NCBI RefSeq assembly: GCF_012939955.1
Contig: NZ_SPMY01000025.1
Location: forward strand, 87,878-151,877
DNA length: 64,000 nt
Direction: 5' to 3'
Source: Candidatus Accumulibacter phosphatis
Lineage (GTDB): Bacteria > Pseudomonadota > Gammaproteobacteria > Burkholderiales > Rhodocyclaceae
Position numbers and translations under genes: made by a program. Under the pieces are notes generated by a model, which was not told the origin of the DNA, ran no database searches, and worked only from the letters and a program-made list of their open reading frames with translations. Below, piece by piece: positions 28,810 to 36,303 of this stretch (position 1 is the stretch's first letter; the number at the start of each line of letters is the position of its first letter).

Positions 28810-28873
28810 CGTGAAAGCTCAGGGGCGCTGCGCGGCTTTATCGCGCAGCGTTCTCTGGAACGACGGGTTCGGC
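28804..28873 (-). repeat. attC-like integron site at the end of the brnTA cassette
   Basis: Read on the minus strand, the site starts with R'' GCCGAAC and ends with R' GTTGGGC, with a strong central hairpin (CGCTGCGCG / CGCGCAGCG). It lies 8 nt after brnA, where a gene cassette carries its attC. Its R'' is the exact reverse complement of GTTCGGC, the core at the other end of the cassette (29495-29501). Confidence 0.6.
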
Positions 28874-28880
28874 CACATAG

Positions 28881-29180
28881 CTATGCGCTACGGGAGTGGC
28901 GCGATACGTATTGACGCAGCACACCATCCATGCGTGATTGCCAGCCTTCGCCCGTGGACTTGAAGTAGGCAACGACCTCGGGGCTGTAGCGCACCGATAT
29001 CAGCAGCTTCTTGTTTTCGGACTTTGGTCGCCCACGCAACGACCTCAAGGGAACCATTGCCTTTAGCTGAGTCGGTGTGAGCGGCTGTGCATCGGGATCG
29101 CTTTTTGCTGCCGCAGTAATGGCCTTGTCTTCAGCTGCGGTAGGCATGCGAATGACAGGTCGTTTAGAGACTTTCGACAT
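28881..29180 (-). CDS. brnA: BrnA-family antitoxin
   Basis: This protein has 99 residues. The C-terminal half has the BrnA pattern of a ribbon-helix-helix DNA-binding domain (KKLLISVRYSPEVVAYFKSTGEGWQSRMDGVLRQYV). The family binds and neutralises BrnT and represses its own promoter. Its start lies inside the end of brnT (17-nt overlap), giving the usual toxin-first order of brnTA. It sits within an integron-type cassette. Confidence 0.9.
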   Translation of the reverse strand: MSKVSKRPVIRMPTAAEDKAITAAAKSDPDAQPLTPTQLKAMVPLRSLRGRPKSENKKLLISVRYSPEVVAYFKSTGEGWQSRMDGVLRQYVSRHSRSA

Positions 29181-29433
29181 AGTGCTTTACCTCACGACGA
29201 TTGGCGCGGCGAAGGCTAATGATTCTTCGCACATTGCCACGATCTACAAAGGCCACGTAGTACAGGATTTCGGTGTTCGGAGCGAGCGCGATCAATCGCA
29301 TCTCGTTGTACTCGAACCGTTGATCAACCCACATCAGCGCGGCTTCCCAATCGAGTTCGACCGCCATGAGCAAGGACACGCCGTGTTTCGCTTGGTTTGC
29401 CTCATCCTTGGCTGGATCGAATTCGATACGCAT
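29164..29433 (-). CDS. brnT: BrnT-family ribonuclease toxin
   Basis: This protein has 89 residues. It shows the BrnT signature: FDPAKDEANQAKHGVSL at the N-terminus, a central ALAPNTEILYYVAFV strand and C-terminal RRIISLRRANRREVKHY. BrnT is a RelE-like ribonuclease that cleaves RNA and halts translation until bound by BrnA. The start codon lies only 5 nt past a good -10 box, so the message may be nearly leaderless. Confidence 0.92.
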   Translation of the reverse strand: MRIEFDPAKDEANQAKHGVSLLMAVELDWEAALMWVDQRFEYNEMRLIALAPNTEILYYVAFVDRGNVRRIISLRRANRREVKHYVESL

Positions 29434-29438
29434 GCATT

Positions 29439-29467
29439 ACTGTAGCTACAATAATTGTGATTGTCAA
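29439..29467 (-). promoter_or_regulatory. Sigma-70-type promoter of brnTA with overlapping inverted repeat
   Basis: On the minus strand TTGACA is followed after exactly 17 nt by TACAGT. An ACAAT...ATTGT inverted repeat lies between the boxes and could be the BrnA operator. The ATG of brnT follows 5 nt after the -10 box. The spacing is seen; repressor binding is inferred. Confidence 0.7.
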
Positions 29468-29494
29468 ACGGGCGGTGGTGCGCGCTTCTATGGG

Positions 29495-29577
29495 GCCGAA
29501 CGAATAGCGTTTATCTACCGCCGCAGAAGCGCCCGGTTCGACCGCTGGCGGGTCGCGGCAGATAAACCTTGTTGGAC
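29495..29577 (-). repeat. attC-like integron site upstream of brnT
   Basis: On the minus strand the ends are R'' GTCCAAC and R' GTTCGGC, with complementary inner arms (GTTTATCTGCCGC and GCGGCGGTAGATAAAC). It would belong to the cassette before brnTA, whose gene appears to have been lost where an IS91-type element now begins a few bases away. Confidence 0.55.
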
Positions 29578-29823
29578 TGAACCGCCGCGCTGGCGGTCGT
29601 TATGGGGATTGTAAGGCCGGACGGCCCGAAGGCAATTGTTTGGCATGAAGCCGCCGGGCGGCTAGCTGCCCAACGATAGCCGGCAAAGCTGGCGGAAGAT
29701 CGACAAGCCGAAGCGCAGCGGGTAAACCCGGGACTCCTGGCACCGATCGGCCGCCAAAAAGGCGAACGACGCTGCGGATGGCAGCGCCACCCGATGGTTT
29801 CGGAAGAGAGAAACCGACGCCGA

Positions 29824-30987
29824 TCATCGCGGCGGTCCGCGCGGATTCCGGAGGTTACGTTCTGGCAAGAGGATCGCGACCACGCGAAACTGCCCGATCT
29901 TGCAATGCGGGCAGCGCGCGTGCTCGATGTGCGCCACGCGTTGCATGAACTCGTCGACCGACTCGATCACCGCTGCCTGCGGTGGTGGTACAGCGAGCGC
30001 GACACGTGCCGCAGCCAATGCGACCTTCTTGCGCGCGGGCGACAGCAAGCCGTAGTGCCGGATACGCTTGAAACCAGCCGGCAGAACATGTTGCAGAAAG
30101 CGATCGATAAACTCGGCGCCCGGCACGCGTAGCGTTCGCTTCTTGCCGCTGGCAGAATCGGCGCGGACCCGGAAAAGCACGTCGTTGCCCTCGATACCGA
30201 CGATCCGCTCGTTGGAAATGGCCACCCGGTGCGTATAGCGCCCGAGGTAATCGAGAACCGCTTCCGGGCCGCCGAGCGGCGGCTTGGCATAGACCACCCA
30301 GTCGTGAACGTACAGTCGTTGTCGCAGACGTTGCCAATCGGCCGGCATGGCGACCAGCCCGGGCAAGCGCTCGGCGCTTCGCAAGGCCTCGAGTCCGGCG
30401 ACGAACTTGCCGCGAAAGACGCGCGACAGCGCGCGCACCGGAAACAGGAAACCCTTCTTCGGCGAGATCCATTCACCGCTTGCCGCCAGCGCCCCGCCGG
30501 CTACCAGCGCATGCAGATGGACATGTCGGCCGAGATCCTGCTTCCACGTGTGCAGCACCAGCGAGAACGCCGACACGCCGCCCAGATGTCGCGGGTTGGC
30601 GGCGAACTCGGTAAGCGTTGCCGACACCGCGGCGAACAGCGTCTCATAGAGCGGCCGTGGTGCGGCGGCAATCAGGCCATTGAGGTCGTGCGGCAGCGTG
30701 AACACCAGGTGAAAGTAAGGCACGGGCAGCACTTCACGCCGTCTTGCGGCGACCCAGGCCTCCTTCGCCCGGGTCTGGCATTGCGGGCAGTGCCGGTTCC
30801 TGCACGAATGATAGACGTGCCGGGTCGTCCCGCAGTGGTCACAGGTTTCGACGTGACCGCCGAGGATCGCCGTGCGGCAGGCCAGGATCGCACGCCAGAC
30901 ACGGGCTGCCCCGCGCGCCAAAGGCTTACTGGCGAGGTAAGCCTGGCCGAAGGTGGCCAACACCCCGGCCAGGCCGGCCGCTTTCAC
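29824..30987 (-). CDS. IS91-family HUH transposase
   Basis: This protein has 387 residues. An N-terminal zinc-binding region has paired Cys (CDHCGTT, CRNRHCPQCQ), then the HUH motif in GRHVHLHALVAGG and the catalytic YxxxY pair in YLGRYTHRVAISNE. Such enzymes nick one strand and drive rolling-circle transposition without target duplication. The start is GTG 30987, 9 nt after the recombinase stop. It appears intact, so the element may still be active. Confidence 0.92.
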   Translation of the reverse strand: MKAAGLAGVLATFGQAYLASKPLARGAARVWRAILACRTAILGGHVETCDHCGTTRHVYHSCRNRHCPQCQTRAKEAWVAARRREVLPVPYFHLVFTLPHDLNGLIAAAPRPLYETLFAAVSATLTEFAANPRHLGGVSAFSLVLHTWKQDLGRHVHLHALVAGGALAASGEWISPKKGFLFPVRALSRVFRGKFVAGLEALRSAERLPGLVAMPADWQRLRQRLYVHDWVVYAKPPLGGPEAVLDYLGRYTHRVAISNERIVGIEGNDVLFRVRADSASGKKRTLRVPGAEFIDRFLQHVLPAGFKRIRHYGLLSPARKKVALAAARVALAVPPPQAAVIESVDEFMQRVAHIEHARCPHCKIGQFRVVAILLPERNLRNPRGPPR

Positions 30988-30996
30988 CGGCGTCGG

Positions 30997-31837
30997 TCAG
31001 GTGGGCGTGAGCAGTTCGAGTGGTGAGGTGGTACCGGTCAGGCGCGTGCGCGCCAGATGAAAGTAGCGCATCGTCGTGCTGACGTGGCCGTGTCCCAGCA
31101 GACGCTGGATGGTGTGGATATCAACGCCGGCTTCGAGCAGGCGGGTGGCGAAAGCGTGCCTCAAGGTGTGGATGCCGCCGCCCTTGGGCAGACAGGCGGC
31201 ATCGCGGAGCGAGCAGGCGCTGGACGGTCTGGTCGTAAATCCGACCATCGCCTGCCCGGTTCGGGAAAACCCAGCGCTGCGGTCGGAAGGCGCGCCAGTA
31301 CAGCCGCAACGAGTCGAGCAAGCGCGGCGAGAGCAGCGTGTAGCGATCCTTGCCGCCTTTACCCTGGCGGACCTTAATGCACATTCGGTCCGGTGCGGAT
31401 TCGATGTCGGACAGTTCCAAAGTACAGACTTCGGAGAGTCGCAATCCGGCGGCGTACACCGTTTCCAGCAGCGTGCTCTCGCGAAGGGTCTTGCAGTGCG
31501 CGAAGAGGCGCGTGACTTCGTCGCGTGACAAGACCAGCGGTAGCCGCTTGGGTACCTTGGCCATCGCAATGTCAAAGCTCGCCGTTTCTCGCCGGAGAAC
31601 GGTGCCAAACAGAAACCGAAAAGCACAGGCCGCCTGATTGACGCTGGCGTACGCCGGCTTCTTGTCGGTGATCAGATGCAGGAGGTAAGCTTGGATCGCC
31701 GCAGCATCCGGTTGGTCCGGCGGCCGCCGATCGTATTTGGCCAGCCCAAGAACACACGCGATATACGATTCGCGCGTGCGGTCGGCAAAGCCGCACAACA
31801 ACATGGCATCGTTCATCCGCTGGCGTAATTCAGTCAT
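30997..31837 (-). pseudogene. Tyrosine recombinase of the IS91-type element, frameshifted
   Basis: From ATG 31837, preceded by GAGGAGAACG, the first frame gives the SAM-like N-terminal domain and the first catalytic Arg ([10 protein letters not shown]). Near 31210 the frame changes, and the C-terminal part continues in another frame with [22 protein letters not shown] and the nucleophile Tyr in TMRYFHL. Together they make about 280 residues of a XerD-like integrase with all catalytic residues. The break is not in a homopolymer, so it may be genuine inactivation or an indel. Confidence 0.75.
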
Positions 31838-31925
31838 CTCGTTCTCCTCATCAGGATCGGGAACATTCCCAATGACGAAGATTGCATCGATGACGATCAG
31901 CACAAACAGTTGCGCCTTCTCAGGA

Positions 31926-31970
31926 CTAACGATCATTGCCGAGCGGGCAGCCACCCCGTATCATGAAACA
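31926..31970 (+). repeat. Left-arm remnant of the dispersed repeat
   Basis: CTAACGATCATT followed by CACCCCGTATCATGAAACA matches the first 45 nt of the dispersed repeat. The rest is missing here. It lies upstream of the recombinase gene. From here to the hicB stop (32269) the gap holds only this remnant, a terminator-like hairpin and copy C. Confidence 0.5.
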
Positions 31971-32065
31971 TATTGAGGCGCGGTCTCCTCGCCGACCAAA
32001 GTTAGAGGCACCAGGGGTGGTGCTTTACAGAGGCATCAGAGCGGGTCCGCCCGGCTCTTTTCCTG

Positions 32066-32099
32066 GCATCGCGACGTCATCGTCGGCGATGCTTTTTTT
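32066..32099 (+). terminator. Rho-independent terminator-like hairpin
   Basis: GCATCGCGAC and GTCGGCGATGC form a stem around a short loop, followed by seven T residues. No plus-strand gene is recognised just upstream, so it may be left over from a lost gene. Confidence 0.55.
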
Positions 32100-32126
32100 G
32101 CGCCCGACGGTTGCGTTGTTTCACAT

Positions 32127-32256
32127 TAACGGTCATGACATGTCGAGACACCCCTGATGATGAAAGCCATGACCCGTTTTCCCCTCTTCCCCCTGACCCT
32201 TCTCCCGCGAGGGAGAAGGGAGTTTCGTGAGTCGCTTGCGCGACTTTTTACATTAA
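32127..32256 (+). repeat. Dispersed structured repeat, copy C (short form)
   Basis: It starts TAACGGTCATGACATG and ends ACATTAA, with the two conserved hairpins and no middle module. The six bases before it (CACATT) match the right end of the other copies, as if one copy had joined another. It abuts the 3' end of the orphan hicB. Confidence 0.85.
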
Positions 32257-32268
32257 ACACGCGGCAGA

Positions 32269-32475
32269 TTAGGCATGCGCGGGAACGCTGAACGTTGTTA
32301 CCAGCGGACGCCCTGGCGCAGGGATGGGAAACTGCGACAGATACAGTTCCGTAGCCTCTTGCAGGTTGGCGATAGCCTCTTCAACGGTTTCACCTTGCGT
32401 AGTGGTACCAGTCTCAGGATTCAGGGCAACGTAACCGCCTTCTTCGGCAGGAGTAAGTACCGCGGTCAGTTCCAT
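32269..32475 (-). CDS. hicB: HicB-family antitoxin without a HicA partner
   Basis: This protein has 68 residues: MELTAVLTPAEEGGYVALNP, then GETVEEAIANLQEATELYL, the partly degraded RNase H-like fold of HicB antitoxins, ending VTTFSVPAHA. ATG 32475 follows GGAG at 8-nt spacing. The family normally pairs with a small HicA mRNA interferase encoded next to it. Here the sequence after the stop runs straight into dispersed repeat copy C and no hicA is seen on either side. The toxin may have been lost at this junction. An attC-like site lies 52 nt upstream. Confidence 0.8.
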   Translation of the reverse strand: MELTAVLTPAEEGGYVALNPETGTTTQGETVEEAIANLQEATELYLSQFPIPAPGRPLVTTFSVPAHA

Positions 32476-32526
32476 GGTTTGACTCCGGTGGGGATAGCGT
32501 AATTGTCGCTCATTCCGGGTAGTGGT

Positions 32527-32595
32527 GCCCAACGTAGAGGTGATCGGCGCTGCGCGGCCTTATCGCGCAGCGTCCCTTGGAGCGCACAGTTGGGC
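32527..32595 (-). repeat. attC-like integron site between hicB and the DUF1330-type gene
   Basis: The site is bounded by GCCCAAC and GTTGGGC, perfect reverse complements that fit the attC core pattern. It shares the central hairpin (GCGCTGCGCG ... CGCGCAGCG) with the site at 28804-28873 in the same orientation. It would close a cassette holding the 32669-33145 gene. Confidence 0.6.
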
Positions 32596-32668
32596 TATTG
32601 ATTAGCATTTAATCCGACCCTGGCCCCTTTTCCGCTTTTCTGAGCCTTTTGCTCGCTCGCGCGGCTGC

Positions 32669-33145
32669 TCAGTCGCCGCGCAGCTTTCGCGACAGATTGA
32701 AAAGCCTCCACTTCATCGGCCCGATGGCTTCGGGCGAGGTCGCACCGTACAAGCGCGAATCGCTGACGGCCGCCGTCCGGTGAAAGAGCGTCGCCTGATA
32801 GTCGGGATTGGCGAGCATGCGCTCGAAAGCGCCGCGGCTCGGATACTGCATGATCAGCAGCTCGTCCCAGCGCTCTTCGTCGGGTCCGATCAGGTTGGCG
32901 GCCAGCGCACCCCGCCACATCGGTACGCCGCCGACCGCGTTCACCAGCGGAATGGCGAGTTCGGTGTAGCGTTCGTACGCCTGTTTGCCGGTCAGCTTCT
33001 CGCTGACCGTTCCCGGTGGATAGTCGGCCCATTCCTTGTAGAGCAGCAGGTTGATCAGGGCGAACGGCTGAGCATCGGGTAGCGCGGCCAATTCGTCCAT
33101 CGCGCCTGCATTCAAATCACCTCCGTCGAAAACATTCTTGGCCAT
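32669..33145 (-). CDS. DUF1330-type small protein
   Basis: This protein has 158 residues, starting at ATG 33145 after GAGGAG. A dimeric ferredoxin-like (DUF1330/EthD-type) fold is suggested by FALINLLLYKEWADYP, PLVNAVGGVPMWRG, WDELLIMQYPSRGAFERML and the DYQATLFHRTAAV end segment. Function is unknown; related proteins are small soluble dimers. It lies upstream of an attC-like site and may be an integron cassette gene. Confidence 0.65.
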   Translation of the reverse strand: MAKNVFDGGDLNAGAMDELAALPDAQPFALINLLLYKEWADYPPGTVSEKLTGKQAYERYTELAIPLVNAVGGVPMWRGALAANLIGPDEERWDELLIMQYPSRGAFERMLANPDYQATLFHRTAAVSDSRLYGATSPEAIGPMKWRLFNLSRKLRGD

Positions 33146-33240
33146 GCTGTGCTCCTCAGATGTGGGTTTGGAACGTCGCCAAAGCGCTCACGGAAGGCAA
33201 TCGCCCGCGCATCGCGGCAGAGCAAGCGCCTTGGCCCCAA

Positions 33241-33318
33241 CCACCGCTGATCGCTGCGGCTATGGCGATTGTAAGCCCCGATCGCGCACGGTCAATCGCC
33301 TTCCCGGTGCCGCCGGGC
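33241..33318 (+). repeat. Second copy of the IS91-type origin end (remnant)
   Basis: CTATGGCGATTGTAAGCCCC and, 33 nt on, GCCGCCGGGC match the left end of the IS91-type element (TATGGGGATTGTAAGGCC, GCCGCCGGGC 34 nt on). No transposase adjoins it, so it is a solo end or relic of another insertion. The rest of 33146-33492 holds nothing else recognised. Confidence 0.5.
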
Positions 33319-33492
33319 AAATTGGCGCCCGCAGACCGGCGCTGCTTGATCGGCAGCCTTTGCCGATCGCCTGACGCGTGCTTGACGAACGACTTCAGCA
33401 CGGCGACGAATGAAAGCAGCGGCCCGCGAAACAGGCGATCGAAAACCGGCGACGTACCACCGTTTTGGCAGCAAACAACTCAGAACAGATCT

Positions 33493-34121
33493 TCAGGAAC
33501 CGGGTTGGCGCGCTTGGGCGCTGACCTCGCCTGCGTTCACTTGGTCACCGCTTTCGGGCGGCACGGCGATCGCCGCTGCGAGTTCCTCTGGCGGCGCAGG
33601 GTGGGGGGGCGCTTCGACTTGCAGAGCGCACTCGGCCGCGCCCGGCACGGTGCCGACCAGCGCGCCATCGTCTTCGTTCGAGGACGTGCGTCATGCGCGC
33701 TGGCCTGCGCTGGCCGCAGCGCTTGCTGCGGCGTCGTGTCGAGCACTTCACGGGCGTGCCGGAGCAAGGCCAGTTCGTCGCGGGGAAGATCGGGAAGGGC
33801 GTTGAAGTCTTCCATGCACACGTCCAGCCCATCGACGATGTTGAAATGTGCTTGCGCGAAGAGTTGGCGCATCGCCTGGCGTTTGAGCGCTTCGGGCACT
33901 TTGGCGTGCAGAAAGACACTGAAGTCGTCGGCCAGTGAGAGGGTGGCCGGGTCAGGCAGGGGAATTTCTTCAAGCGCTAGCGGCGCCCGAGCCGCCACCG
34001 GCTCCCCGCGCTGCGTGATCCAGCGATTGCCCGCGACCGCCTGGCGGGCGAAGCACACCGCCAGGCGCAGGGCCTCGGCTTCGGCGTCGGCTACGATCTC
34101 TTCTCTCATTACCTCTTCCAT
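33493..34121 (-). CDS. DUF3306 protein (formate dehydrogenase accessory locus), frameshifted
   Basis: The N-terminal 140 residues (ATG 34121 after GGAG) contain the DUF3306 core: SLADDFSVFLHAKVPEALKR, LFAQAHFNIVDGLD and MEDFNALPDLP. DUF3306 genes usually sit in formate dehydrogenase clusters; the divergent fdhD supports this. Near 33690 the frame appears to shift. In the next frame the protein continues SSNEDDGALVG with an acidic, Pro-rich tail to TGA at 33493-33495, and that frame is the one matched by the fragment at 7737-7812. Without the shift the frame runs to 33537 with an atypical Arg-rich tail. Confidence 0.7.
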
Positions 34122-34155
34122 TTCATTCTCCGCCGGCTGTGCGCGGCTATCCGGG

Positions 34156-34361
34156 CTAACGGTCATGACATGTCGGGATACCCCGGATCATGAAAATCAT
34201 GACCGTTACCCCCTCTCACTTGCCGTGCGCATTCCGGCTTGCACGCCGGAATCGTTCGCCGGGCAGCGAGCATGCTCCCTGAATTCCCCGCCTCACCCCG
34301 GCCCTTCTCCCGCGAGGGGAGAAGGGAGGTTCGTGAGTCGCTGGCGCGACTTTCGCATTAA
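34156..34361 (+). repeat. Dispersed structured repeat, copy D (long form)
   Basis: This is the best full-length copy, 206 nt. In order: TAACGGTCATGAC paired with GTCATGACCGTT-like sequence; a module with ATTCCGGC / GCCGGAAT and GGGCAGCGAGCATGCTCCC; the CCCTTCTCCC / GGGGAGAAGGG hairpin; AGTCGC / GCGACT; and a CATTAA end. It fills most of the 305 nt between the divergent DUF3306 and fdhD genes, where promoters would be expected. Confidence 0.9.
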
Positions 34362-34426
34362 GATGCCGCTTCTATGTAAAAGCGCCCGCCCATGCGGCGG
34401 CGACGCCGTGTTGACCCTACTCCGCC

Positions 34427-35311
34427 ATGCGTGCTGAAAGCGCTGCTGTTTTCGAAATCCCGCTGAGCGATGCGCCGGACGCAGCGCGGCTGTCGCTCAC
34501 CCGTGCGCAACGCCCGGCCACGGCCAGCGCCATGGTCATCGATCACCAGGGCCAGTCGCGCGTGGTCGAGGTGCCTGGCGAAAACGCCCTGACGGTGTAC
34601 CTCGACAAGCAGGAAATCGTCACCCTGATGACTCTCGGTCAGGCGCCGGAGGCCTTGATCATGGGCTATCTGCGCAACCAGCGACTGGTCGAATCGCTCG
34701 CCGATCTGCTTAGCGTGCACGTCGATTGGGACGTTGGCGCCTGCGCGGTGCACACGCGCCAGGGCCGGGGCAGCGAACTGGCTGCACGCACGGCCACGCG
34801 CATGGCCAAACGCACGGTCACCACCGGCTGCGGGCAGGGAACGATGTTCGGCGACTGGCTCGACGAGCTGCAGCCGCTGCACAGCGAGGCGACGCTGGCG
34901 GTGAGCACGCTTGATGCCGCACTGGCGCGGGTCCTGGCGCTGGACACCGTCTACAAGCGCGCCGGTTCGGTGCACGCCTGCGCGCTGCTGCGCAACACGC
35001 CCGCGGTGCCGCTGGTCTATCACGTCGAGGACGTCGGGCGGCACAACGCGGTCGATGCCATCAGCGGCCTGATGTGGCTGGACGAAGAAGGCGGGGCCGA
35101 CAAGATTTTCTACACCACTGGCCGGCTGACTTCGGAGATGGTCATGAAAACGGTGCAAATGGGCGTACCTTTCCTGGTCTCGCGCTCCGGTCTGACGCAG
35201 ATGGGGCTGTCGATGGCGCAGGAAATGGGCATCACCCTGGTCTGTCGTGCGCGCGTCGGTCGCCATCTCGTCTACTCGCATGGCGAACGCATTAGGCGAG
35301 GCGGCGCATGA
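34427..35311 (+). CDS. fdhD: FdhD: sulfur carrier for formate dehydrogenase maturation
   Basis: This protein has 294 residues. It carries the conserved Cys of FdhD in TTGCGQGTMF and the AGSVHACAL, VEDVGRHNAVD and TGRLTSEMV blocks. FdhD transfers sulfur from IscS to the bis-MGD cofactor so that formate dehydrogenase becomes active. Its TGA overlaps the ATG of mobA by 4 nt, so the two cofactor genes are translationally coupled. No formate dehydrogenase subunit is in this window. Confidence 0.93.
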   Translation: MRAESAAVFEIPLSDAPDAARLSLTRAQRPATASAMVIDHQGQSRVVEVPGENALTVYLDKQEIVTLMTLGQAPEALIMGYLRNQRLVESLADLLSVHVDWDVGACAVHTRQGRGSELAARTATRMAKRTVTTGCGQGTMFGDWLDELQPLHSEATLAVSTLDAALARVLALDTVYKRAGSVHACALLRNTPAVPLVYHVEDVGRHNAVDAISGLMWLDEEGGADKIFYTTGRLTSEMVMKTVQMGVPFLVSRSGLTQMGLSMAQEMGITLVCRARVGRHLVYSHGERIRRGGA

Positions 35312-35934
35312 ACCTTGCCCCGATCCCCATCCCGACGATCCCGACGATCCCGATCATCGGCCTGATTCTCGCCGGCGGACAAGGCCGGCGCATGGGCGGC
35401 GTCGACAAGGGCCTGGTCGAACTCGACGGCCGGCCGATGATCGCGCAGGTCATCGCCCGCCTGCGCCCACAGGTCGATGTGCTGCTGATCAACGCCAACC
35501 GCAACGCCGACACCTACGCGGTGCTCGGCGCGCCGGTCGTCGCCGACCGCCACGCCGGCTTCGTCGGCCCGCTGGCCGGGCTCGATGCGGGCCTGCACCA
35601 CGCTGGCGAAGATGATCGCGAGGCCTGGGTGCTCACCTGCCCCTGCGATTCGCCGGCCCTTCCGCTCGATCTGGTGGCCCGTCTGCACCGTGCCGTCCTG
35701 GCCGCCGGGGCCGATGTGGCCATGGCCCGTGCCGACGGGCAGTTGCAGCCGGTCTTCCTGCTGGCGCACACGCGCAGCGCCGCAGCGCTGGCCGCGTACC
35801 TGGCCGGCGGCGAGCGCAAGATCGACCGCTGGGTGCTGGCCCAGAAACACGTGCTGGTGGACTTCGACGGCTGCCCAGAGGCCTTCGCCAACATCAACAC
35901 CGCCAGCGAACTCGCGCAACAGCAGAAAAAGTGA
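35308..35934 (+). CDS. mobA: MobA: molybdenum cofactor guanylyltransferase
   Basis: This protein has 208 residues. The nucleotide-binding signature LILAGGQGRRMGGVDKGLVE sits near the N-terminus, with CPCDSPALP (metal site) and the QPVFLL and FANINT blocks. MobA joins GMP to molybdopterin to make the MGD cofactor needed by formate dehydrogenase and related enzymes. The N-terminus carries an in-frame 9-bp tandem repeat (ATCCCGACG) that encodes an IPT repeat before the domain proper. Coupled to fdhD. Confidence 0.92.
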   Translation: MNLAPIPIPTIPTIPIIGLILAGGQGRRMGGVDKGLVELDGRPMIAQVIARLRPQVDVLLINANRNADTYAVLGAPVVADRHAGFVGPLAGLDAGLHHAGEDDREAWVLTCPCDSPALPLDLVARLHRAVLAAGADVAMARADGQLQPVFLLAHTRSAAALAAYLAGGERKIDRWVLAQKHVLVDFDGCPEAFANINTASELAQQQKK

Positions 35935-36303
35935 GGCCGCCGGGCCGGGATAGCAGACTTTGATCAACGCCAACTCGCGCCAGGCAAGGCTGCAGAGGAC
36001 CGTCGAAAAGACCTTGTGGCCAGTGATGCGGGCGGAATTGCACGCCGCCGGAAAGCCGGAAAAGGCACGCAGGGAACTCGCGAAATAGCGGCTGGCGTGG
36101 AATGTTGGCGGGCAAAAAACGCTAGTTTTGACTTCCCGCGCGGTGCGTCTTGCCAAAGGCCGATATACTTCGCCTTGGCGGTGTGCTCTTTTTGAGCACT
36201 GAAAACATATCCAGCAAGGCAGCCGTGCCCGCGGCGCAGACGGTCGGCGCATCGACTGAGTTTGCACGCTGGCGCGTCGCCATTCACAGAGGGAGGTCTT
36301 GGC
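35935..36303. other. Intergenic gap mobA-yhcB, no gene recognised
   Basis: No coding frame with recognisable content was found. A perfect 6-bp hairpin with a T5 loop (GTGCTC / GAGCAC, 36183-36199) is present but has no trailing U-tract. GGAGG just before 36304 serves the next gene. Confidence 0.5.

Larger units (their letters stand above)
29583..31925 (-). mobile_element. IS91-type rolling-circle element (approximate limits)
   Basis: The element carries a HUH transposase and, upstream of it, a tyrosine recombinase, a pairing seen in one branch of IS91-like elements. The left limit is set at GAAC (29579-29582), because IS91 elements insert next to GAAC/CAAG at their origin end. The sequence from there (containing TATGGGGATTGTAAGG) also occurs as a partial copy at 33241-33318. 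The right limit is uncertain: it is placed before a remnant of the dispersed repeat (CTAACGATCAT at 31926). The about 240 nt between the origin end and the transposase stop hold no gene. Confidence 0.6.

Noticed and set aside
28513-32256. Composite transposon bounded by repeat copies B and C
   Set aside because: Copies B and C are direct repeats flanking the IS91/brnTA region, but other copies occur elsewhere without cargo. Chance placement of a dispersed repeat is simpler.
33160-34437. 425-codon plus-strand frame
   Set aside because: It spans the antisense of the DUF3306 gene and repeat copy D, and has no recognisable domain.
36183-36199. GTGCTC-T5-GAGCAC hairpin as a terminator
   Set aside because: The T run is in the loop, not after the stem, and the sequence lies upstream of a gene.
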